Source: RGIG6165 sp045538835
GTDB lineage: Bacteria; Bacillota; Clostridia; Oscillospirales; Feifaniaceae
Reading direction: 5' to 3'
DNA: 64,000 nucleotides
NCBI GenBank assembly: GCA_045538835.1
Contig: JAZQEF010000010.1
Location: 1 to 64,000, forward strand
Part shown: positions 25,257 to 33,845 of the stretch, in pieces
How positions within the stretch are numbered: the first letter of the stretch is position 1
How the letters are laid out: each line of letters starts with the position of its first letter
Program-made: the position numbers and the translations under genes
Notes under the pieces: generated by a model
The model's database searches: none
What the model was told of the DNA's origin: nothing
What the model saw: the letters and a program-made list of their open reading frames with translations, nothing else

Positions 25257-26453
25257 TTATTTCTCGGCAATTTCGCCTGCTTTATAGAGTGACCATTTTG
25301 CTATTGCGGGACCGATGAGTTCATATATAAGTGTACCGCAGAGTATTATTGCACGGATCTGTGCGCCGTATGCAGGAACGACCTGTGTGGCGATAAGTGA
25401 AAGACCGATCGCTACACCTGCCTGCGGAACGAGCGCAGGACCGAGATATTTTTTTACGGGTTCTGCAGCGTGAGATATGGCTGAACCTACATATGAACCA
25501 AAATATTTGCCGGCAACACGGAATATGACATATATCGCGCCGACAGCGCCGACAGCCGGCAGGACAGACACGTCAAGTTCTGCACCGCTCGCAACGAAAA
25601 AGAGCATGAAAAGAGGCGGTGTAAATCCGTCACAGAGTTTTGATATATGTAAAAATTCACTTGAAAAGTTTGCAAGCGCCGCGCCCATTGCCATACACAT
25701 AAGCAGGTCGGAAACACCGATAATATCGGCAAGACCGAGCGCAAGAAATATAAATCCTATAGTGATGGAAAGGCGGTTTGCATCTTTTTTAAACCAACGA
25801 AGCGGTATCGCAAAGATAAGACCGAGAATAAAGCCGCAGACGATCGCACCGAATATTTCCCACATAGGCGCGAGAAGTTGTTTTGCAAGACTTGTGTTTG
25901 CCTGTCCGCTTAGCATCTGTGCAACGGCAACAAATATGCCAAAGAGCATAATTGCCGTTGCGTCGTCAATGGCAACGACTGCAAGCAGAGTTTCCGTCAT
26001 AGGGCCTTTTGCCTTATATTGCTTTATTACCATAATGGTTGCAGCAGGAGCAGTTGCCGCTGCGATAGCCGAAAGCACAAGCATCGCCGGCAGATCAAAC
26101 GAAAGACCGAAGAAAACGTCTGCTATTATCAGTGCGAAAAGCACGAATAAAACGGCAAAAAGAGACTCAAGACAGGCTATAACGATAGGCGCTTTGCCAA
26201 CTCGTTTGAAAAATGAAATTTTAAATTCATTGCCGATGGAAAATGCTATAAATCCAAGAGATACCGTCGATATTATACTAAGGTGTTCCACGGTATTTGC
26301 GCTGACAAGATCAAGCACACAGGGACCGAGCACAAGACCGGCGACAATATAACCCGTAACATTGGGAAGGTGGCAGAACTTAGCAAATCTGCCAAAAAGA
26401 ACACCGCCCCCTATCATAAGGGCGATGGTCAGAAGAACAGAAGTCTCACTCAT
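25257..26453 (-). CDS. Cation:proton antiporter (CPA2-type)
   Basis: A 398-aa membrane protein with about 12 hydrophobic segments, of the monovalent cation:proton antiporter-2 (KefB/NapA-like) family. Visible features are an N-terminal GGGVLFGRFAKFCHLPNVTGYIVAG (typical LxxPxVxGYIxAG) and VVAIDDATAIMLFG in the middle, with the acidic residues of the ion site. It lacks the C-terminal TrkA-N/RCK domains of KefB, so regulation may come from the overlapping upstream gene. Its ATG overlaps the last codons of that gene by 8 nt, showing translational coupling. Na+ or K+ exchange for H+ at the membrane is the likely role. Confidence 0.85.
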   Translation of the reverse strand: MSETSVLLTIALMIGGGVLFGRFAKFCHLPNVTGYIVAGLVLGPCVLDLVSANTVEHLSIISTVSLGFIAFSIGNEFKISFFKRVGKAPIVIACLESLFAVLFVLFALIIADVFFGLSFDLPAMLVLSAIAAATAPAATIMVIKQYKAKGPMTETLLAVVAIDDATAIMLFGIFVAVAQMLSGQANTSLAKQLLAPMWEIFGAIVCGFILGLIFAIPLRWFKKDANRLSITIGFIFLALGLADIIGVSDLLMCMAMGAALANFSSEFLHISKLCDGFTPPLFMLFFVASGAELDVSVLPAVGAVGAIYVIFRVAGKYFGSYVGSAISHAAEPVKKYLGPALVPQAGVAIGLSLIATQVVPAYGAQIRAIILCGTLIYELIGPAIAKWSLYKAGEIAEK

Positions 26454-26790
26454 CTTTTTTTCTCAAACCCTCCGCATATGAAACAGGTAAAGTAAAGAGA
26501 ATGCCTGTGTTGGGCGCATCAAATCCACCGAGAACTTCCTTCACGGCTATCTTTGCCGCCTGAAGTTTATCCTCTTCTATAACTGCAAATATTGTTTTAC
26601 TTTTTGCCCTTTCGGGATTGAGCAGTTCATAAAGCGAACCGAGTATTTTGTGTTCGCCGACTTCGCCCATAACTCTCGCCATACCGGTACTGTCAATTAT
26701 TGTAGCACCCTTTATGCCGTGCTCCGAAAAGGATGAGAGCAGGTCTTCAAGTTTTTCTGTGCGATTAAGCACGATTACCAAAAGCTGCAT
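26446..26790 (-). CDS. PII-like small protein coupled to the antiporter
   Basis: 114 aa with a ferredoxin-like beta-alpha-beta pattern: MQLLVIVLNRTEKLEDLLSSF (strand and helix), GIKGATIIDSTGMARVM (typical of PII-like proteins), a variable loop, and KTIFAVIEEDKLQAAKIAVKEVLG (second half). The C-terminal GILFTLPVSYAEGL resembles the closing strand of PII-like proteins such as those paired with transporters. The classical T-loop uridylylation tyrosine is not recognisable. It starts the operon, has AAGAGGTG upstream and overlaps the antiporter by 8 nt. Role inferred: a nucleotide-responsive regulator of the antiporter. Confidence 0.65.
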   Translation of the reverse strand: MQLLVIVLNRTEKLEDLLSSFSEHGIKGATIIDSTGMARVMGEVGEHKILGSLYELLNPERAKSKTIFAVIEEDKLQAAKIAVKEVLGGFDAPNTGILFTLPVSYAEGLRKKDE

Positions 26791-26821
26791 ATTAACACCT
26801 CTTATTTTATATTACCTTAAG

Positions 26822-26850
26822 AGTATAATCCTAAAAAAACAGAAATGCAA
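26822..26850 (-). promoter_or_regulatory. Promoter of the PII-like/antiporter operon
   Basis: On the minus strand, TTGCAT, a 17-bp spacer and TATACT, about 30 nt before the start codon. Confidence 0.75.
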
Positions 26851-26853
26851 TAT

Positions 26854-26880
26854 AAAAAAGCAGGTTTTACCTGCTTTTAT
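26854..26880 (-). terminator. Terminator after the DUF2207 gene
   Basis: Minus-strand stem AAAAGCAGGT / ACCTGCTTTT with a short A loop and T run, directly after the stop. It separates the large minus-strand cluster from the antiporter operon. Confidence 0.88.
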
Positions 26881-28545
26881 TTATCTTGTTCCGCCGCCGA
26901 AGCCGCCGCCCGAGAAACCTCCGCCCCCGCCGAAAGAAGCTCTGCCGCCTCCGCCTGACATACGTTTCCGCGCGGCCATTTCGCTTCTGTACATCGTGCG
27001 GTACATATGTCTGTTGAAGGAACGTGAGATTACAACATCCCTGTCAAAAGACTCAATTTCGGGTGTTTTTTCGGGTATGAGTTTCTTTAATTGGTCTGCC
27101 ACAGTATCGGCAATGCCGAGAAGTTGCGCATAGACGAGATATTCACGCCAGATATCAACTTCTGCAACTTTTCTTTCGTCAATAAGTGAAAAGTCAAGCA
27201 TATATTTTTTGAAACCGGCAATTTCACTTAAGTATTTGTTGCCGTTTGCCGTGAGTTTTGACATTTTTGAACTGATTCTGTTACCGACAAAACAATCTGA
27301 TGTTCTTATCACAGCGTTGCCGTCACTTTCAAAATCATTTATGAGTTTTCTCATGACTTTGTATTTCTTTTTACAGAAACTTTCCGCCTCGTCGGGAGTG
27401 AGTGTATCATCGCTTCCTGCAGCCTGTGAAAGCATATCATACAGAGTATACAGATTTGAAGATACGTCTTCGGGCGCTTTTATAAGTTTAATGACTGCGC
27501 TTTCAGTCTCCCTGCCGAAAGCACCTGTTTCTGTTTGTGAAACGGACTGTACATTGCCGTTAGACATCAGTTTGAGAAGATATGCCCCTACCACATTTGT
27601 GTCGTCACAGAGCGAAAATGCTCTTCCTAAAGCATATGTCATATCCATGTTGTCGTTACAGGGCAGATTACGGAAATAATCGACCTCTTTGATAAAACGG
27701 TTGATCTTGACTTTTTTAATGATATTGCTTATTATGCCACACAAAACTATTGATACAAACACTATGACAAAAAGAATTGCCAATATAAGTTCCGGGTCAA
27801 TTTTTGCTTTTTCAGTGTAATCACTGCCTTCAAACGCTTTGTTTCTGAGCGTTTCAAAAGACTTATCAAAAGATACTGACGGGGAGAATATACCCTTGTC
27901 AAATCTTGCAAGAAGAGTAATATAATTATATTCGTCGATAGGCTCGGTAGTATTTATAACGATGTTACCGCCCGAAAAATTCACATAGCCTTCGTAACCG
28001 AATGCCCATATACCGCAATTATCTGCAGTAAGCGGAGTGCCGTCTGCGGCAGATACGGTCAGTTTTACATTGGTTGGCGTAAAATTAAGACCGCTGTTTA
28101 AAAACTGAAAATTGAAACCGTCACTGTCAGTATATGAGCCTACCACACCGCTCACCCTGTAACTGAAAGTGTAAGTGTTGCTGCCGTATTCACTTATACC
28201 CCAACACATTTCGACACCGTCGGAAGTCGGATTTAAGCCGCATTTGTATGCTTTTTCGTCAAATGAGGCATCTATGTACCAGTTGTCGACATATGTAAAC
28301 TCGGTAGTGCCGTCACTTACGGTAAAATCGGAAAGGTGAACATTTTTGTCGGTACGAAAGGGAAGATAACATTCCGTTCCTTCAGAAAAAGTGCCCTGCC
28401 ATACCTGTATGACGGTTGCACTCCCGTCCTCATAAAGAACGGCATTTATATCTATATCCGTCACTTTGTTGGAGGCAAAAGCGCTTACCGTGCAAAGTAT
28501 TATGACCGATATTGCCGTAACTGCAAAAGAAATAATTTTTTTCAT
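26881..28545 (-). CDS. DUF2207 family membrane protein
   Basis: 554 aa. A signal peptide (1-24) is followed by an extracytoplasmic DUF2207 domain (about 25-220). A transmembrane segment (near 255-280, LILAILFVIVFVSIVLCGII) and a cytoplasmic part with a winged-helix-like segment come next. The C terminus is glycine-rich (SGGGGRASFGGGGGFSGGGF). The Gly-rich tail is a hallmark of the DUF2207/YdaJ-type proteins often next to LemA. Function is unknown; the family is linked to envelope or surface processes. It starts 1 nt past the lemA stop, forming a tight pair. Confidence 0.85.
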   Translation of the reverse strand: MKKIISFAVTAISVIILCTVSAFASNKVTDIDINAVLYEDGSATVIQVWQGTFSEGTECYLPFRTDKNVHLSDFTVSDGTTEFTYVDNWYIDASFDEKAYKCGLNPTSDGVEMCWGISEYGSNTYTFSYRVSGVVGSYTDSDGFNFQFLNSGLNFTPTNVKLTVSAADGTPLTADNCGIWAFGYEGYVNFSGGNIVINTTEPIDEYNYITLLARFDKGIFSPSVSFDKSFETLRNKAFEGSDYTEKAKIDPELILAILFVIVFVSIVLCGIISNIIKKVKINRFIKEVDYFRNLPCNDNMDMTYALGRAFSLCDDTNVVGAYLLKLMSNGNVQSVSQTETGAFGRETESAVIKLIKAPEDVSSNLYTLYDMLSQAAGSDDTLTPDEAESFCKKKYKVMRKLINDFESDGNAVIRTSDCFVGNRISSKMSKLTANGNKYLSEIAGFKKYMLDFSLIDERKVAEVDIWREYLVYAQLLGIADTVADQLKKLIPEKTPEIESFDRDVVISRSFNRHMYRTMYRSEMAARKRMSGGGGRASFGGGGGFSGGGFGGGTR

Positions 28546-28546
28546 T

Positions 28547-29095
28547 TTATTTCATGCTGGGCATATCAGCCTTGTTGTTATCTGTTTCAAGATAATCTCT
28601 CTGTTTAAATCCAAGCATACCGCCGATAAGACTTGTCGGGAACATTCTTAAGGTGCGGTTGAGTTTTGTAACAGAGTCGTTATACACGAGTCTTGAAGTG
28701 CGCACTGCGCTTTCATAACTGTTGACCGAATCCATAGTCTTGATATAATTGGTGTTTGCCTTGAGGTCGGGGTACTGTTCGGCAACCATGGATATCTTGC
28801 CGAGCGCATCTGTAATGACATTTTCCTGCTCAATAACATCGGCAGCGGAGGATGATGCAGTAATAACACTGCGGCGCGCCTGTATTGTCTTTTCAAGTGT
28901 TTCTGCTTCGTGCGCAGCGTAACCTTTAGTAAGGTCGAGCAGCGCTGTAAGAGCATCAAAACGGCTGGAAAGTTGTACGCCTATCTGGCTCATCGCATTG
29001 TTGATGTTTTCGTCAAGTACAACGAGTTTGCGCTGAGCAGAAATAACCCATAAAACTACAATAACTACAACTGCAATTAAAATGATCCATCCCAT
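28547..29095 (-). CDS. LemA family protein
   Basis: 182 aa with one N-terminal membrane anchor (GWIILIAVVVIVVLWVIS) followed by the LemA helical domain. Family motifs are LVVLDENINNAMSQIGVQLSSRFDALTAL (about 25-53) and NRTLRMFPTSLIGGMLGFKQRDYLE near the C terminus. LemA proteins are membrane-anchored helical bundles of unclear function, commonly paired with DUF2207 or TPM-domain proteins as here. I chose the ATG with AAAGGAGA upstream; a longer start would bury the anchor. It lies 13 nt after ftsK. Confidence 0.9.
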   Translation of the reverse strand: MGWIILIAVVVIVVLWVISAQRKLVVLDENINNAMSQIGVQLSSRFDALTALLDLTKGYAAHEAETLEKTIQARRSVITASSSAADVIEQENVITDALGKISMVAEQYPDLKANTNYIKTMDSVNSYESAVRTSRLVYNDSVTKLNRTLRMFPTSLIGGMLGFKQRDYLETDNNKADMPSMK

Positions 29096-29108
29096 AATAA
29101 AATCTCCT

Positions 29109-31604
29109 TTACATATCTGTGTTTTCCAAAGAATGTATCTGATCGACAGACTCTGCCGCCGCATCCTGCCTCATTCGCATCTCGTAAAGTTGTGTCTTTG
29201 TGATACGCACCTCACGCGGTTTTGAGCCCTGTGACGGACCGACAATACCGCGTTCTTCCATCTGATCTACTATTCTTGCCGCCCTTGCATAGCCGAGTTT
29301 GAGACGCCTCTGCAAGAGTGATGTGGACGCCTGACCGCATTCAACTACGACTTCTATTGCTGCATCGAGCATTGAATCCTCATCCGAATCGCTCTCTGCT
29401 GAGGCAGAGCCTTTCTTGCCCTTCGTGTCACTCTCGCGTACACATTTGTCGATTTCTTCCATAACGCTGTCATCGTATTTTGCTTCACCCTGTTTTTTGA
29501 TGAAGTTTACAACGCCTTCTATCTCCTTGTCACTGATAAAGCAACCTTGCACACGGATAGGCTTAGGTGCGCCGATGGGGCAGTAGAGCATATCGCCCCT
29601 GCCGATAAGTTTTTCTGCGCCGCCCATATCAAGAATGGTTCTTGAATCGACCTGAGAGGATACCGAGAAAGCAATTCGTGTCGGGATATTTGCCTTGATG
29701 ACACCCGTTATAACGTCAACCGACGGTCGCTGTGTTGCGACAACAAGGTGCATACCCGCCGCCCTTGCAAGCGCCGCAAGACGGTTGATGGAATCCTCAA
29801 CTTCGTGGGGGGATACCATCATAAGTTCTGCAAGTTCGTCTATGATAATGACTATCTGAGGCAGTTTTTTCATATCCTCCGTACTGTGACAGAGCGCATT
29901 GTAACCCTCAAGATTGCGGACATTATTTTCGGCAAAAAGCTGATATCTCTTTGTCATTTCACCAACTGCCCACGCGAGTGTGCCCGACGCTTTTTTCGGG
30001 TCTGTCACAACGGGGAGCATAAGATGCGGTATGCCGTTATAGACACCGAGTTCCACCACCTTGGGGTCTATCATAATGAGTTTTACTTCTTCGGGAGAAG
30101 CATTATAAAGAATACTTACAACAAGTGAGTTGATACATACCGACTTACCACTGCCCGTTGAGCCCGCAATAAGCATATGAGGCATTTTTGCGATATCTGC
30201 AATTATCTTCTCGCCGCCAAGGTCTTTACCAAGACAGAAAGAAACTTTACTTTTCGTGTTTTTAAAAGTGTCACTTTCAATAAGTGAGCGAAGATAAACG
30301 GTTTTAACACTTTTGTTGGGCACTTCGATGCCGACTGCCGCCTTGCCGGGAATGGGAGCCTCTATTCTGACACCCGATGCCGCAAGTGAAAGCGCAATAT
30401 CATCGGCAAGACCTGTTATCTTGCTTATTTTTACGCCCGCTTTGGGGGCAAGTTCGTAACGGGTAACCGTCGGCCCCTGAGCGACGTCTGTAAGCTGAGT
30501 CTCAACACCGAATGATTTGAGAGTTGAAACTATTTTTTCGGCAGTTGACTGAAGTTCCGACGTGCCGCCTGATGCGCCCTGTCTGTCGGGAGTCAGCAGT
30601 GTAAGAGGAGGGAATATGTATTTTTTTACGGGTATTTCCGATTCGCTCTCTATCTGATCTTTAACCTTTTTCTCTTCAAGCGCGAGTTCCTGTTTTGTTA
30701 TTTTGGGAGGCTCGAGAGAAGATATGAGCGGTTCTGCCGTTACAGGTGAGTCGTCAAAACTGTCGTTTCCTTTGAAGACATGCTTAGAACCGTCGGTCAT
30801 AAACTTGTCCTTTGCAAAAATGGCATCAAGGTCATTTCCGTCAGGCTTGTCCGAGTCGATGTCAAAGTCGATCTGCTTTCTAGGTTTACGGGGTGTTTTT
30901 GGGAAAGCCTCCTCATAATCTTTAAGGTCATCTGCGCGCAGAGTGAGTGAAGAGTCATCTTGGGTGGGTTCTTCGTCGGCAGGCTCATCATCTCTGCGGA
31001 AGAGGCACTTTACTGCGCTGACCATTTTATCAACAGTAGTGTCCAAAAGCAGAATAATGGAAATTATAAGAACTGCGCCGAATATTATCGCAATGCCTGC
31101 CTTACCAAGAGGAGCGTTAAGACAAGCCGTTATAAAGCCGCCTATACAGCCGCCGGAGACAAGATGTTTATATGAATAATTGAAGAGTTCGATGATATTT
31201 TTTGACGGGAAAGAGTCCACCACAAAAAGATGCAGTATAACGCCGACAAATATCATGGCAAGGAAAAGCGCAATATTAGTTCTGTGGTATCTGCGTGTAT
31301 CAGCATTCATCCCCATATGTATTCCTATGTAAAAGAGAATTAAGGGCATTGTATAGCCTATTCCGCCGAAGAGACCGAGCGTGAGTTGTTTAAAGAAACC
31401 GCCCACTGTACCTGTCAGCGATGAAAAAAGGCTGAGTGCCAGAAAAACTGCATATGCACATATGAGCACTGCGAATATCTGGACAAAAAGAGAATGATGC
31501 TTCTGATAGAAGGTCTGCTTCTTTACAGCGCTTTTACCTTTTTTTTGGGTAGTTTTTTTAGATGCGGACTTTTTGGTTGCCGCTTTTTTCTTTGTCTGAG
31601 TCAT
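29109..31604 (-). CDS. ftsK: DNA translocase FtsK/SpoIIIE
   Basis: 831-aa septal DNA pump that clears chromosome termini during division or moves DNA into the forespore. An N-terminal Lys-rich tail precedes four membrane segments (about 35-185). An acidic linker follows. The motor domain has Walker A GSTGSGKSVCINS and Walker B IVIIIDELAELMM, plus the FtsK signature HLVVATQRPSVDVITG. The C-terminal winged-helix gamma domain (LLQRRLKLGYARAARIVDQMEERGIVG, near 760-800) reads orienting DNA sequences. The size fits the Firmicute form. AAGGAG precedes the ATG. Confidence 0.95.
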   Translation of the reverse strand: MTQTKKKAATKKSASKKTTQKKGKSAVKKQTFYQKHHSLFVQIFAVLICAYAVFLALSLFSSLTGTVGGFFKQLTLGLFGGIGYTMPLILFYIGIHMGMNADTRRYHRTNIALFLAMIFVGVILHLFVVDSFPSKNIIELFNYSYKHLVSGGCIGGFITACLNAPLGKAGIAIIFGAVLIISIILLLDTTVDKMVSAVKCLFRRDDEPADEEPTQDDSSLTLRADDLKDYEEAFPKTPRKPRKQIDFDIDSDKPDGNDLDAIFAKDKFMTDGSKHVFKGNDSFDDSPVTAEPLISSLEPPKITKQELALEEKKVKDQIESESEIPVKKYIFPPLTLLTPDRQGASGGTSELQSTAEKIVSTLKSFGVETQLTDVAQGPTVTRYELAPKAGVKISKITGLADDIALSLAASGVRIEAPIPGKAAVGIEVPNKSVKTVYLRSLIESDTFKNTKSKVSFCLGKDLGGEKIIADIAKMPHMLIAGSTGSGKSVCINSLVVSILYNASPEEVKLIMIDPKVVELGVYNGIPHLMLPVVTDPKKASGTLAWAVGEMTKRYQLFAENNVRNLEGYNALCHSTEDMKKLPQIVIIIDELAELMMVSPHEVEDSINRLAALARAAGMHLVVATQRPSVDVITGVIKANIPTRIAFSVSSQVDSRTILDMGGAEKLIGRGDMLYCPIGAPKPIRVQGCFISDKEIEGVVNFIKKQGEAKYDDSVMEEIDKCVRESDTKGKKGSASAESDSDEDSMLDAAIEVVVECGQASTSLLQRRLKLGYARAARIVDQMEERGIVGPSQGSKPREVRITKTQLYEMRMRQDAAAESVDQIHSLENTDM

Positions 31605-31613
31605 TTTAACTCC

Positions 31614-32459
31614 TTAAAATGCTTTGATGAGTGAATAAATAATTACAAACACACCCATCCCAAAGCAGTAATATGCGAAATATTTAAACTTATCGTTTTT
31701 TAAAATCATACGCAAAAAACGTATTGAAAGATAGCCTGATACGGCAGATGTGATGATACCTGCGATATACATACCGACAGTAGCGTCAGGCACCGTATTG
31801 CCGCTTATCACATCTGCAAAGGAGAGAAGGCAGGCACCGAGCACGGCAGGTATGGACATTATAAAGGAAAACTTAACTGCATACTCGCGGTTAAAACCTG
31901 AGAGAAGACCGCCTGTGATAGTGGCGCCGCTTCTCGAAATACCGGGCAGGGTGCCGAGCACCTGAAACAAACCCACTGTGAGAGCGTTTCTGCAGGTCGT
32001 ATCATTTTCTTTGCGTTTGCCTCTTATAACCGTATCCGATAAAAGAAGTAAAAAACCCGTAACAATCAGAAAAGTACCGACAAGCCACAGCGTATTTGTC
32101 ACGCTCTCAATACTGTCATTAAAGGGCAGTATGAGCACAAGAGGCAGTGTCGCAAGTATTATCATAAAAAGAAATCTGCGGGAGGACGACATGGTTTTAA
32201 AAGAAAACTGTCCTGTAACTAAATCTTTTAGTGACAGAAAAAATTCTTTAACGATACCGCATATATCACTGTAATATGCCACAAAGACGGCGATGAGTGT
32301 ACCGAGATGGAGCATTATGTCGAAAAGCAAATCGTGCTCACCCGGAGCAGAAAAGCCGAGTATCTGCGAAAATATTGCAAGATGCCCCGAACTTGAGATG
32401 GGAAGAAATTCTGTTACACCCTGAATGATGCCCATAAGACATGCACCGATATATGTCAT
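31614..32459 (-). CDS. uppP: Undecaprenyl-diphosphatase UppP
   Basis: 281-aa membrane enzyme (BacA type) that recycles the lipid carrier by removing a phosphate from undecaprenyl diphosphate outside the membrane; also known for bacitracin resistance. Motif 1 is GVTEFLPISSSGHL (catalytic Glu and Ser/His) and motif 2 is LPGISRSGATI. Eight hydrophobic segments fit. I chose the ATG with GGAGGG 6 nt upstream, discarding an ATG 15 nt earlier that lies before that SD. It ends 9 nt before ftsK starts. Confidence 0.94.
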   Translation of the reverse strand: MTYIGACLMGIIQGVTEFLPISSSGHLAIFSQILGFSAPGEHDLLFDIMLHLGTLIAVFVAYYSDICGIVKEFFLSLKDLVTGQFSFKTMSSSRRFLFMIILATLPLVLILPFNDSIESVTNTLWLVGTFLIVTGFLLLLSDTVIRGKRKENDTTCRNALTVGLFQVLGTLPGISRSGATITGGLLSGFNREYAVKFSFIMSIPAVLGACLLSFADVISGNTVPDATVGMYIAGIITSAVSGYLSIRFLRMILKNDKFKYFAYYCFGMGVFVIIYSLIKAF

Positions 32460-32516
32460 TGTAACCCTCCGCATATAATATTAATATATCATATTTTATT
32501 ATCTAAATAAAGTAGT

Positions 32517-33152
32517 TTATGACATCATTTCTTTTAAAGAGTCGATTGCCTCAGATAATGAACCCAGTCTGTCTATAAGTCCGTCTTCGACTGCCTGCTT
32601 TCCGTCAACTACCGTTCCGACATCGTTTGCAAGAACTTCGGTGGAAAAGAGATATTTTTCAAGTTTATCTCTGTCTATATTGGAGTGGCGTACTATAAAA
32701 TCGTTTATTCTGTGTTGAATCTCTTTTATATAATCAAACGCCTGTGAAACACCGATTACAGTGCCCGATGTGCGCACGGGATGAATTGTCATTGTAGCAG
32801 AAGGTACAATAAATGAGATATCTGCTGACACTGCAAGGGGTACTCCTATTGAATGACCGCCTCCGAGAACAAGGGATACAGTCGGTTTATTCATACCGCT
32901 TATCATCTCTGCAATGGCAAGACCTGCCTCAACGTCTCCGCCGACGGTATTGAGAAGTATCAGTACGCCGTCGATATCGGGGTTTTCCTCCGCCCACACA
33001 AGTGAGGGGAGCAGTTTTTCGTATTTTGTTGCCTTGGTATCCTGCGGCAGACGGATATGTCCTTCCACCTGACCTGCAATTGTAATGCAATGGATTTTAC
33101 CTATTGTTGCGCCGCAAGGCTCGAAGCCGTTTTTATCTTTATTTTCTGACAT
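32517..33152 (-). CDS. ClpP-like serine protease (TepA family)
   Basis: A 211-aa ClpP-fold protease of the TepA/YmfB type, found next to FtsK/SpoIIIE in Bacillus as it is here. The catalytic Ser101 lies in GGGHSIGVPLA and His124 in TMTIHPVR. The third acidic residue probably lies in the VGTVVDGKQAVEDGLIDRLG region. NTVGGDVEAGLAI is the ClpP-like oxyanion region. It lacks a signal peptide. B. subtilis TepA has been linked to protein secretion and spore peptide degradation; the substrate here is unknown. The ATG directly follows the T run of a terminator hairpin whose 3' arm supplies the AGGTG SD. Confidence 0.85.
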   Translation of the reverse strand: MSENKDKNGFEPCGATIGKIHCITIAGQVEGHIRLPQDTKATKYEKLLPSLVWAEENPDIDGVLILLNTVGGDVEAGLAIAEMISGMNKPTVSLVLGGGHSIGVPLAVSADISFIVPSATMTIHPVRTSGTVIGVSQAFDYIKEIQHRINDFIVRHSNIDRDKLEKYLFSTEVLANDVGTVVDGKQAVEDGLIDRLGSLSEAIDSLKEMMS

Positions 33153-33187
33153 AAAAAAACACCTATCCTTTCTAAAGATAAGTGTTT
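33153..33187 (-). terminator. Terminator after trmB overlapping the SD of the TepA-like gene
   Basis: Minus-strand stem AAACACTTATC / GATAGGTGTTT (11 bp, one G-U) followed by T7. The next ATG starts immediately after the T run, and the SD lies in the 3' arm. Confidence 0.82.
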
Positions 33188-33199
33188 CCTGTTTTTACA

Positions 33200-33841
33200 T
33201 TATTTATTAAGCCTTGCAACAAGACGGTTTATTTTTATTCCTGCTTCAGAGAAACGGGTTTCGTATTCCGTCATAATGTTGGGAATGTCTGTTTTGTGAA
33301 GATCGGTTGAAAGTTCTTCAATTATAAATCCGTTTTTTGATAGTTCGCAGACCGAAAATTCAAATAGAGGAACATTATCGGTCTTTTGTATTATCTCGCC
33401 GCCGGGCTTTAAAAAATGCTTGTAAACCTCAAGTTGTCTTTCATGCGTAAGTCTGCGCTTCCACTGTTTTTTCGGCGGCCATGGGTCTGAAAAATTAAGA
33501 TATATTCTGTCTATTTCGTCTGTGTCAAAAACATCACTCAGAAGCGCCGCATCATAACTTAAAAAGAGCAGATTGTCGGGTTTTGCGGCAACTGCTTTTT
33601 CAAGAGCAAGAAGCAGCACGCTCGGAATCTTTTCTATTGCGATGTAAAGCGTATCGGGATTTTGGAAAGCGAGTTCGTTTATAAATTTTCCCTTGCCGCA
33701 GCCTATTTCGATGTGGAGCTGCGCGTCGCTCTTTCCAAAACGCTCACGCCATTTGCCTTTGAGTGACTCGGGGTTTTCGGGCAGGTATGCCTTGCACGCC
33801 TCCATACGTTTATCAAGATTTTTTCTCGGTCTTGCGCGCAT
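33200..33841 (-). CDS. trmB: tRNA (guanine-N7)-methyltransferase TrmB
   Basis: 213-aa SAM-dependent enzyme making m7G46 in tRNA. The SAM motif is IEIGCGKGKFINELA (about 45-59). The catalytic/tRNA-binding segment YLNFSDPWPPKKQWKRRLTH (about 119-138) is diagnostic, and the C-terminal TEYETRFSEAG is also typical. It starts 4 nt after the rsmI stop codon in a four-gene RNA-modification cluster. Confidence 0.95.
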   Translation of the reverse strand: MRARPRKNLDKRMEACKAYLPENPESLKGKWRERFGKSDAQLHIEIGCGKGKFINELAFQNPDTLYIAIEKIPSVLLLALEKAVAAKPDNLLFLSYDAALLSDVFDTDEIDRIYLNFSDPWPPKKQWKRRLTHERQLEVYKHFLKPGGEIIQKTDNVPLFEFSVCELSKNGFIIEELSTDLHKTDIPNIMTEYETRFSEAGIKINRLVARLNK

Positions 33842-33845
33842 ATTA

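Noticed and set aside
25477..26352. Plus-strand ORF of 291 residues opposite the antiporter gene
   Set aside because: Opposite-strand shadow with Ala/Ser/Arg-rich composition and no SD or motif; the antiporter reading has clear membrane segments and family motifs.
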